Source: Bordetella parapertussis (GTDB lineage: Bacteria; Pseudomonadota; Gammaproteobacteria; Burkholderiales; Burkholderiaceae_B). Taken from it: DNA of 6,196 nucleotides. Location of the stretch: NCBI GenBank assembly GCA_945872285.1, contig CAMBZR010000114.1, positions 1 through 6,196 on the forward strand, given 5' to 3'. The position numbers and the translations under genes were made by a program. The notes under the pieces are model-generated. The model saw only the letters and a program-made list of their open reading frames with translations, did not search any database and was not told where the DNA came from. How positions within the stretch are numbered: the stretch's first letter is position 1; each line of letters starts with the position of its first letter. Below, piece by piece: positions 1 through 6,196 of the stretch.

Positions 1-1115
<1,115 letters not shown>

Positions 1116-1116
<1 letters not shown>

Positions 1117-1901
1117 CAGCGCACCATCCCCACGTCACTGGGTCTTGCGCACCAGGGTGCCCGCTCGTCCCAATACTCAGACGTTTGTCGGGCTCGCGCG
1201 AGGTTGTCGGGTGCGAGCACCTGGGCACTATCGCCCCAGGCAATGACTTCGCGTGCCAACAACAGTGTTTGTGGAAAATGTGCGAGAACCATATTCATGT
1301 CGTGCAACACTGCGATGACCGTGCGCGCCTGTCGATGCCAATTCAGCACAACTTGTAATAAGTCATCCGCGGTAAGCGTATCCAGTGCATTGAAAGGCTC
1401 GTCGAGCAAAATGATTGGGGCATCTTGCATCAGCAGGCGCGCAAACAACACCCGCTGCAGTTGACCCACAGACAGCTCGCCGATCAAACGACGTTCAAAC
1501 CCAACCAGACCTACCGCAGCTAATGCTTCGGTAGCTTGCACACGCATCAGTGCTGTGACGCGATTAAAGCTTTTTAGCTCGCGCCAGGCCCCGAGCAACA
1601 CAACATCTAAGACACGAACCGGAAACTCGCGGTCAATTGAGGATTGCTGTGGAAGGTAGGCCAATTCACACTTTTGGGCGCGTCCAAATTGAATTGATCC
1701 CTCTGCTGCCTGAAGTTGACCAGAGAGCGCTCCAAGCAGTGTGCTTTTGCCAGCGCCGTTTGGGCCCACGATCGCGGTGAGCGAGCCAGGCAGAAAACGC
1801 CCCGTCACGTGATGCACCGCAGGGTGCCCTTGATAGGCAAGCGTAAGATTCTGAATCTCGATCGCTTCAGGCGCGAGTCGGGTCGAACGATGATCAGACA
1901 T
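1116..1901 (-). CDS. znuC: Metal ABC transporter ATP-binding protein (ZnuC-like)
   Basis: This 261-residue cytoplasmic ATPase powers the importer formed with the permease encoded next to it. All nucleotide-binding motifs are present: Walker A GPNGAGKST at 46-54, Q-loop Gln in YLPQQ at 82-86, signature LSVGQ at 143-147, Walker B IILLDEP at 163-169, D-loop NALD at 171-174 and the switch His at 200 (VLHD). The signature deviates from LSGGQ at the third position; I recall LSVGQ-type signatures in betaproteobacterial zinc/manganese importers, so this looks like a subgroup trait, not damage. The tail after residue 230 is typical of this subgroup. The start is placed at the ATG at 1901, which overlaps the preceding small gene by eight bases (ATGTCTGA); a TTG two codons earlier also fits. 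No strong Shine-Dalgarno is visible, consistent with coupling to upstream translation. The stop overlaps the permease start by one base. Confidence 0.93.
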
Positions 1902-2211
1902 CGGCAACGAACGCCCAGAAAATGGCTAACCACAATACCCCGAGTAAGGCAAAAACCGCCAAGACCCTTACCCCCACTCCAACTAAAACGGGGCTGACTT
2001 CGACTCGCGAACCACTTGGGCGTGGCCCGTGCGTGTGCGGCATAGAATGGTCATGCGCGTCGTCATGGGCGTGAAACGCTGGCTGACCTTGACTGTTGTC
2101 ATGAGCGTGCTGCTCGACCGTCTGGTGCACATGCGCTGCGTCAAGTTGCCGCCCAAGAGCTTGGCTTGCGGGTTCATTCGTTCGAGGAACGTGTGCTGAG
2201 GCCGATGGCAT
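1894..2211 (-). CDS. Small histidine-rich, C-terminally membrane-anchored protein, first gene of the zinc-uptake operon
   Basis: I do not recognise a named family for this 105-residue protein. Eleven His residues (7, 27, 29, 35, 37, 47, 49, 53, 55, 59, 61) lie in the first 61 residues, mostly as H-x-H or D-x-H pairs, which suggests binding of Zn, Ni or Co. A single hydrophobic segment follows at about 83-102, ending three residues from the C-terminus. No N-terminal signal peptide is visible. Arg 64, 69 and 82 sit just before the segment and an Asp lies after it, so the positive-inside rule favours a cytoplasmic His-rich part with a tail anchor. That orientation is inference. The ATG at 2211 is chosen because the open frame upstream runs into the operator; its ribosome binding site is weak. 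The last eight bases overlap the ATPase start, so it is co-translated with the transporter. A metal reservoir or accessory subunit is the simplest reading. Coding status is supported by operon fit and composition, not homology. Confidence 0.68.
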   Translation of the reverse strand: MPSASAHVPRTNEPASQALGRQLDAAHVHQTVEQHAHDNSQGQPAFHAHDDAHDHSMPHTHGPRPSGSRVEVSPVLVGVGVRVLAVFALLGVLWLAIFWAFVADV

Positions 2212-2262
2212 AAAGCAAGGTGCTCTAGGTTGTGAAGAATATTGGTGTAATTTGCGTAATGT

Positions 2263-2292
2263 TTGATAATGATAATACAATCTCATTATCAA
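2263..2292. promoter_or_regulatory. Probable Zur/Fur operator in the divergent promoter region
   Basis: A perfect 10-bp inverted repeat is present: TTGATAATGA at 2263-2272 and TCATTATCAA at 2283-2292, with a 10-bp spacer. Inside it the Fur-family heptamer TGATAAT occurs at 2264-2270 and 2270-2276 and, inverted (ATTATCA), at 2285-2291. It lies between the repressor gene and the uptake operon, about 66 bases before the first operon gene and 126 before the repressor start. GATAAT hexamers on both strands resemble -10 elements, so a bound repressor would cover both promoters. Which Fur-family protein binds (Zur or Fur) is inferred from the neighbouring repressor gene. Confidence 0.72.
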
Positions 2293-2403
2293 TGCACGAC
2301 TCTGGCGTCGCCTGTGTTATTTTTCGTCATGTCAGCGAAGGGGCGTCCTGCCCTCATTGACTGGCGAGGATTGCGTTTCGCACTTGTTCCGCAGAAAAGG
2401 CCC

Positions 2404-2769
2404 ATGGAAAGATCAACGATTCAACGCTCTGCCATCCACGATGCTTTAAAGCGTGCGGGGCGCCCCCTGCTGGCGCTTGAGGTACTCGAGCTCGCGTGCG
2501 AGGCTGTGCCGCGCATCGGCATCGCTACGATTTACAGAAACTTAAAAACGATGGTTGACGAGGGCCTGCTTCGGCAAGTCGTGTTGCCCGGCGAAAATCC
2601 ACGCTTTGAACTCTCTGGTCACGGGCATCATCACCATTTTCAGTGCAAGCAATGTCAAAAAGTCTATGACATTCATTCGTGTCCAACCGATTTAGCCACA
2701 CTTGCGCCAAAGGGTTTTACGATCGAAGATCACGACTTGACTCTGTACGGTCGCTGCAAAAACTGCTAA
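2404..2769 (+). CDS. zur: Fur-family metal-responsive repressor, probably Zur
   Basis: This is a 121-residue Fur-family DNA-binding repressor, expected to bind its operator as a metal-loaded dimer. The N-terminal winged helix runs over about residues 1-70, with the recognition-helix region IGIATIYRNLKTMVDEGLL at 38-56. The dimerisation and metal domain follows with GHGHHHHFQCKQC at 72-84 and a closing CKNC at 118-121. The two CxxC pairs form the structural zinc site known in the family, and His 73-78 with EDH at 108-110 fit the sensing-site region. It is shorter than E. coli Zur or Fur and lacks a long N-terminus and a His tail. The start is placed at the ATG at 2404 because homologous N-termini begin with this kind of MER-x-T-x-QR sequence and AGAAAAGG precedes it, though only three bases away. 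An ATG at 2329 would add 25 residues but has no ribosome site. Zinc specificity is inferred from the divergent ABC operon; Fur or a manganese sensor is less likely. Confidence 0.88.
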   Translation: MERSTIQRSAIHDALKRAGRPLLALEVLELACEAVPRIGIATIYRNLKTMVDEGLLRQVVLPGENPRFELSGHGHHHHFQCKQCQKVYDIHSCPTDLATLAPKGFTIEDHDLTLYGRCKNC

Positions 2770-2807
2770 CGCTGAGCCGCCGGATGAGTAATCGACTCGA
2801 TGACACA

Positions 2808-3875
2808 CTAAGCATTCAGCGCAGCACCGAATAACAAAATACCTAGCGTCAATAATGCAACCGACGCCAGCCCCTGAACCACCAGCAGTAGCCACCGACC
2901 AACCAGACGCTGTTGTCCACCGACGACATTGACCGTGGCCTGGTTCAGCCAGAGTGACGCTGTCGTCAACGCAGCCACCGTGAGCCCCGTCCCTAATCCC
3001 ATCGCTAATGCTGCGGCAACCCCAGCGAGAAAAAAACCTTGTGCCAGCGAAAAGACCAACACAAAAATTGCTCCGGTGCACGGGCGCAATCCAACCGCCA
3101 AAATCGCTGAACTTGCCTTGGACCAGGTTAAGCGCCCCGTCAACAGCGCCGGATCAGGCGCATGCAAATGCCCGCAGTGCTCATCATGCTGATGGTGATG
3201 ACCGTGATGACCGTGGTGATCGCGGTGATCGCGGTGATCGTGGTGAGATGCATCGCTCTGTACCGTTGCCGCTGAGGCAAGAACAAGTCGCTGTCTGAGC
3301 CAGCGCCAGCCAGGCCGAATCATCTGCCGAAAAACGAGCCAGGCGCCGAGCGCCACCATCATGGCGTACGAGGCGATCTCAAGCCACCAAGTTGCCCGAG
3401 TTAGCGCAAGCCCGGATACATTCAGCACCCCAGCGGCAATACCGACTAAGGTGATCGCCACAAGCGCCTGCAAAAAGGCCGATAACAACGCCAAGATCGC
3501 ACCATTTTTGACTGTTTCACGATTTGCCAACACATAGGCTGTCAACACAGCCTTGCCGTGCCCGGGGCCAAGTGCGTGAAACACACCATAAGCAAAAGAC
3601 AAGCCGAGTAACAACCAAGCCGCCCACCCATCTTGCTGCCAGGCGCGAACCGCGCCAGTGAGTTGTCGGTAAAAGTGCGATTGCCACAGCGCCATTTGTG
3701 CAAAAAACTCAGCAAACCAGCCTGTCGAGCTAGTACTCAAACGCTGTTCGGCTATCGCAAAGGGGTGAGTGGTGACGGCAAGCACATCAGCCGACAGCGC
3801 CAGAAGAGCAGCGCCAAGCGCGACTGAAACGAGCGCTAGAAAAAGGCGTGGCAGTTGAGAACCGATTAAAGACAT
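2808..3875 (-). CDS. NicO/RcnA-family nickel/cobalt-type (possibly zinc) inner-membrane permease with His-rich loop
   Basis: This 355-residue membrane transporter is of the NicO type (COG2215). A first membrane segment lies at about 9-33. The family signature GVFHALGPGHGKAVLTAYVLA is at 97-117, with conserved His 100 and His 106, and the second signature GLRPCTGAI is at 262-270. About six to seven membrane helices are visible. Between them, residues 211-238 contain 15 His and one Cys, which should be a metal-binding loop. The family moves Ni, Co or related ions, and both uptake and export members are known. Here it follows the DUF1007 gene by seven bases and converges on the repressor gene, ending 38 bases from it, so a role in zinc handling is plausible but inferred. 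The ATG at 3875 is the only start that keeps the first helix; the ribosome site (GCAGG very close to the ATG) is poor, consistent with translational coupling. No good terminator is visible between it and the repressor gene. Confidence 0.87.
   Translation of the reverse strand: MSLIGSQLPRLFLALVSVALGAALLALSADVLAVTTHPFAIAEQRLSTSSTGWFAEFFAQMALWQSHFYRQLTGAVRAWQQDGWAAWLLLGLSFAYGVFHALGPGHGKAVLTAYVLANRETVKNGAILALLSAFLQALVAITLVGIAAGVLNVSGLALTRATWWLEIASYAMMVALGAWLVFRQMIRPGWRWLRQRLVLASAATVQSDASHHDHRDHRDHHGHHGHHHQHDEHCGHLHAPDPALLTGRLTWSKASSAILAVGLRPCTGAIFVLVFSLAQGFFLAGVAAALAMGLGTGLTVAALTTASLWLNQATVNVVGGQQRLVGRWLLLVVQGLASVALLTLGILLFGAALNA
3195..3248. repeat. Short 9-bp tandem repeat inside the NicO gene
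   Basis: Six successive 9-base units are visible: GTGATGACC twice, then GTGGTGATC, GCGGTGATC twice, and GTGGTGAGA. They encode, on the minus strand, three-residue D-H-(R/H) or G-H-H type units of the His-rich loop. Because the unit is a multiple of three, gain or loss of copies would keep the reading frame and change the number of metal-binding residues. It is not a CRISPR array: units are too short and there are no spacers. Confidence 0.75.
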
Positions 3876-3882
3876 AGCCTGC

Positions 3883-4581
3883 TCAACAGGTCACTTTAAA
3901 TTGATGCGACAGTTGACGCACAAGCTGTCGCAAATGCTCGGGTAACTCTTTTTGGTCTGGGGTCAACGCGCCGAGTTGTCGTTGACTTTTTGAGTCGAGT
4001 GCTCGGGGTGGCATGTGCGAAAAGCGACAACCGGCAGGCGCGTCGCTAAGCGTGAGCACCTGACTACCCTTGTAATCAAACGCAACAAAATAACCAGGGT
4101 CGTTGACGTCAACCTCGAGCGACAGCCTGCTGAGTACGAGCGGCTCGTTTAAGGGCAGCTCAAATGACAGGGTGAGTTGATTCGTTTGTGTATCGAAGGT
4201 CGACTGCGCGTGCACTGGTTTTTGCAGAGTAATGGCCTGGCCACCGTGCGACACTGTCGTAAAAAAGTGCGAGGCAGGATCAGCTAGATTTTGCATCCAC
4301 TGATCAGTTAAGGTTTTAAGTTCAGCTGCAGGTATCACACCATTTTTTTCGCGCGTGATCCCTTGCAGCGAAAAAGCTGAAAATAATTCATCAAACTTCC
4401 AAGTGTGCCGCAAGGCAGTGACCTGTCCCTGACTGTTAAACAAAAGAGTGATGTGCCCGTCGATCCAAACATGAGGATGAGCATTTACGGTTTGCACGGC
4501 CGTCAAAAAAACGAACGATACTAACCATGCCGTTTTGCGGATATGCTTGCTGCCTTCGGAAAAAACCCTAATCATCTTCAT
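3883..4581 (-). CDS. Secreted DUF1007 protein, partner of the NicO permease
   Basis: This is a 232-residue periplasmic protein of the DUF1007 family (COG3683), described as a component of uncharacterised transport systems and commonly encoded next to NicO permeases, as here. Residues 1-34 look like a signal peptide (Lys/Arg-rich start, hydrophobic stretch 19-31, cut after VNA). The mature protein would start with HPHVWID at 35-41, the family hallmark. Further conserved-looking stretches are WKFDELFSAF at 61-70 and DPGYFVAFDY at 161-170. Two Cys, at 185 and at the very last residue 232, could form a disulfide. A metal-delivery role is plausible given the His residues and the partner, but is not established. 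ATG at 4581 and ATG at 4575 are the only possible starts, since a stop lies seven codons upstream. Neither has a Shine-Dalgarno sequence; instead CCTCCT stands just before the ATG. The NicO gene follows after seven bases. Confidence 0.87.
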   Translation of the reverse strand: MKMIRVFSEGSKHIRKTAWLVSFVFLTAVQTVNAHPHVWIDGHITLLFNSQGQVTALRHTWKFDELFSAFSLQGITREKNGVIPAAELKTLTDQWMQNLADPASHFFTTVSHGGQAITLQKPVHAQSTFDTQTNQLTLSFELPLNEPLVLSRLSLEVDVNDPGYFVAFDYKGSQVLTLSDAPAGCRFSHMPPRALDSKSQRQLGALTPDQKELPEHLRQLVRQLSHQFKVTC

Positions 4582-4619
4582 AGCAGGAGGCGACCAGTCT
4601 CAATAAATCATCATGTCTG

Positions 4620-4649
4620 ATCATATCCTATTAGTGACTAACAACCCAA
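4620..4649 (-). promoter_or_regulatory. Possible promoter of the DUF1007-NicO operon
   Basis: On the minus strand a TTGGGT (4649-4644), an 18-base gap and a TATGAT (4625-4620) resemble a sigma-70 promoter, ending 38 bases before the DUF1007 ATG. The -10 matches five of six positions but the -35 only three, so this is a weak prediction. The 89-base gap between the PhoX and DUF1007 genes carries no copy of the TGATAAT heptamer and no U-tract terminator, so read-through from the PhoX gene is also possible. Confidence 0.25.
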
Positions 4650-4670
4650 TATCACTGACCCTTCAAAAAC

Positions 4671-6196
4671 CTACAAACCAATGATCCCACCGTCGTCTTT
4701 GGTGATCACGATCGTGGCTGAACGTGGGCGACCTGCCGCGCCGTAACCCATATTGCCTGGCCAAGTACTCTGGAATTTAAACTCATCAGCGTCCCCTAAG
4801 GCAGGCGTCAGCTCACCTGGATGCTGAATATTCACAAACAGAGTCTTGCCATCGGCCGTTTCGGTCACGCCTGTCACCTCAGCCCCCTTGGGCGCCACCA
4901 AAAACCGTCTGAGCTTAGCTTCACCTAACGTTGCGCCAATAAACGTCTCTTGCTGGCTTGTTTGCTCTTGCCCAGCCACCACCATCTTGTTGCTGACCGT
5001 GACTTTGCCACCGTCACCCACCTGCCCCGGAATCGCTGCAAGCATCATGCAATTGGTCTCGTCGGTCATGGCACCGTCATCGGTCTGGATCCAGCAAATG
5101 CCTGTCGCTTTGCTAAACCACAAACCGTCAGGTGAAGAAAAAGAATTGCTGACAGTTAACCCCGAGAGATTCGCTGAGCCCGCATCTTCTTCTGCGCCAA
5201 ACAAAAAGATATCCCATTGAAACTGCAGCGCGGTTGAGCGATCGCCCTGTTCATGAAAGCGAATAATGTGGCCGTTCGGGTTGCCCGAGTTTTTCTTGCC
5301 ATCAACGTCGGTGTAAGCTCGTGGGTTCGCGGCATTGAGCTTCGTCGGATTGCGATTCGCAGCATCGTTGTTGGTAAGCGCAAAATATATTTCGCCGTTT
5401 TTGTGATTCACTGTGCTCCATTCAGGGCGATCCATGGGTGTTGCACCCACAGCGTCAGCCGCCAGTCGCGCATTCACTAGCACATCGGCCTGATTGGCAA
5501 AGGTGTACTTGGCATACGACGCAATTTTAGGATCTGTCAGCGTCAGTTCAAGCCATTGACCGGTGCCATCAGCTTTAAATTGCGCGACGAACAGCTTGCC
5601 TTCATTCAGATATTTGTCACCGATGGCCATGCCACCGCCCACATCCTGAGGATTCCAGACTGCGGTGCTCACAAACTTATAGATGTATTCATTACGGGTG
5701 TCGCAACCCATGTAAAACGCCAGAGGCTCTCCAGCTTTAGGGTTTCCGCAAACTGCGGCTTCGTGCGCGAAGCGCCCGAGCGCAACGCGTTTTGCTGCAA
5801 CCGCATCGCGCGTGACAGGATCGATTTCAACAATAAAACCAAAGGTATTGGCTTCGTTTCTAAAGTCTTGTGCCGCCGACGCACCACTTGCGGCTAAGTT
5901 CCAACGCGTGAAGCGATTGTCCGTGTCTGAGACGGTATGCCACCCTTGACTAGAGGCTTTGGGACTTTGCGGATTCAGTGGCGCACTCACTACACCATAA
6001 CGCTTAAGAGAGGCCTGCGATTTAGGCTCGAGTGCCGCTGCACCTGCGGCAATCTGAAAGTATTTTGCCCAATTCTCTTCGCAGGTCAGGTACGTGCCCC
6101 AAGGCGTTTTACCGTGTCCGCAGTTATTCAACGTGCCGCGAACCATTGCACCCTTGGGATCAAAAGCCGTCACCATCAGTGCGTGAATATTTTTCA
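4671..6196 (-). CDS. phoX: PhoX-family (DUF839) phosphatase, N-terminus beyond the window
   Basis: About 507 codons of the C-terminal part of a PhoX-type enzyme are present. The family hydrolyses phosphate esters outside the cytoplasm using calcium and iron instead of zinc. Visible family motifs, counted from the internal Met at 6176, are GTLNNC at 14-19 (Cys is the expected iron ligand), TPWGTYLTCEEN at 24-35, GRFAHEAA at 134-141, FYMGCDTRNEYIYKFVS at 154-170, the DGLWFSKATGICWIQTDDGA stretch in the C-terminal third, and LFVNIQHPGE at 446-455. The reading frame stays open to the right edge and the codons before that Met still look like family sequence, so the Met is not the start. The missing part should hold a Tat signal peptide, as in characterised members. 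It is on the same strand as the DUF1007 gene, 89 bases upstream of it. Exact substrate is unknown; family annotation is firm. Confidence 0.9.
   Translation of the reverse strand, partial: KNIHALMVTAFDPKGAMVRGTLNNCGHGKTPWGTYLTCEENWAKYFQIAAGAAALEPKSQASLKRYGVVSAPLNPQSPKASSQGWHTVSDTDNRFTRWNLAASGASAAQDFRNEANTFGFIVEIDPVTRDAVAAKRVALGRFAHEAAVCGNPKAGEPLAFYMGCDTRNEYIYKFVSTAVWNPQDVGGGMAIGDKYLNEGKLFVAQFKADGTGQWLELTLTDPKIASYAKYTFANQADVLVNARLAADAVGATPMDRPEWSTVNHKNGEIYFALTNNDAANRNPTKLNAANPRAYTDVDGKKNSGNPNGHIIRFHEQGDRSTALQFQWDIFLFGAEEDAGSANLSGLTVSNSFSSPDGLWFSKATGICWIQTDDGAMTDETNCMMLAAIPGQVGDGGKVTVSNKMVVAGQEQTSQQETFIGATLGEAKLRRFLVAPKGAEVTGVTETADGKTLFVNIQHPGELTPALGDADEFKFQSTWPGNMGYGAAGRPRSATIVITKDDGGIIGL

Noticed and set aside
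2212..2292. Upstream extension of the small His-rich gene to 2292 (27 more codons).
   Set aside because: It would begin within the operator, and the added residues show no family-like or signal-peptide character.
2263..2403. In-frame extension of the repressor gene upstream to 2263 (47 extra codons), including an ATG at 2329.
   Set aside because: The extension starts inside the operator palindrome, has no ribosome binding site and does not resemble Fur-family N-termini. The ATG at 2404 fits the family start.
2770..2821. Possible bidirectional terminator between the convergent repressor and NicO genes (arms CGCTGA and TCAGCG; small palindrome ATCGA-C-TCGAT).
   Set aside because: The arms are 40 bases apart, the inner palindrome has a one-base centre, and no U-tract follows on either strand.
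3181..3248. Repeat cluster considered as a CRISPR-like array.
   Set aside because: Units are 9 bases, contiguous, without spacers, and explained by the coding of a His-rich loop.
4631..4657. Palindrome TTAGTGACTAA and hairpin AGTGA/TCACT between the PhoX and DUF1007 genes.
   Set aside because: The stem is only five base pairs with a 14-base loop and no U-tract, so it is not a convincing terminator. The palindrome does not match the TGATAAT operator.
4846..5220. Plus-strand open frames opposite the PhoX gene.
   Set aside because: They are antisense to a well-conserved enzyme, with no recognisable domain and no ribosome binding site.
6174..6176. ATG at 6176 as the start of the PhoX gene.
   Set aside because: The frame stays open to the window edge and the known family has a long N-terminal part including a Tat signal before the GTLNNC motif, so this Met is internal.

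Overview
The window looks like a piece of a betaproteobacterial chromosome, most likely Burkholderiales and perhaps Alcaligenaceae. This rests on the style of the proteins (a short Fur-family repressor, an ABC ATPase of the LSVGQ type, a PhoX-family phosphatase, a NicO plus DUF1007 pair) and on a moderate GC content. It is inferred from protein character only, and the genus cannot be read from the sequence. Genes are tightly packed. No RNA gene, insertion sequence, CRISPR array or phage gene was seen, and no stretch of 300 bases lacks a gene.

Left part (1-2211, all minus strand): a metal-uptake ABC transporter operon. In transcription order it holds a small histidine-rich membrane protein, the ATPase (ZnuC-like), the membrane permease (ZnuB-like) and the periplasmic binding protein (ZnuA-like, cut by the left window edge after about 73 residues). 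Neighbouring genes overlap or are one base apart, so one transcript and coupled translation are likely.

Middle (2212-2769): a divergent control region and a plus-strand Fur/Zur-type repressor gene. Between the two transcription units lies a perfect 10-bp inverted repeat (2263-2272 and 2283-2292, 10-bp spacer) made of Fur-type TGATAAT heptamers. It is the obvious operator for the repressor to control both itself and the uptake operon.

Right part (2808-6196, minus strand): a NicO/RcnA-type metal permease with a 15-histidine loop encoded partly by a 9-bp tandem repeat, preceded by a secreted DUF1007 protein. These two form an operon that converges on the repressor gene. Farther right is most of a PhoX (DUF839) phosphatase, whose N-terminus lies beyond the window.

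Taken together, positions 1-4581 read as a transition-metal homeostasis locus, zinc most probably. The repressor senses the metal, the ABC system imports it across the inner membrane, and the histidine-rich proteins probably bind or hand it over. DUF1007 and NicO may form a second transport route. The metal cannot be proven from sequence alone; manganese for the ABC system, or nickel/cobalt for NicO, remain possible. The main points for follow-up are the unusual operator, the undescribed His-rich tail-anchored protein that opens the operon, and the repeat-encoded His loop.
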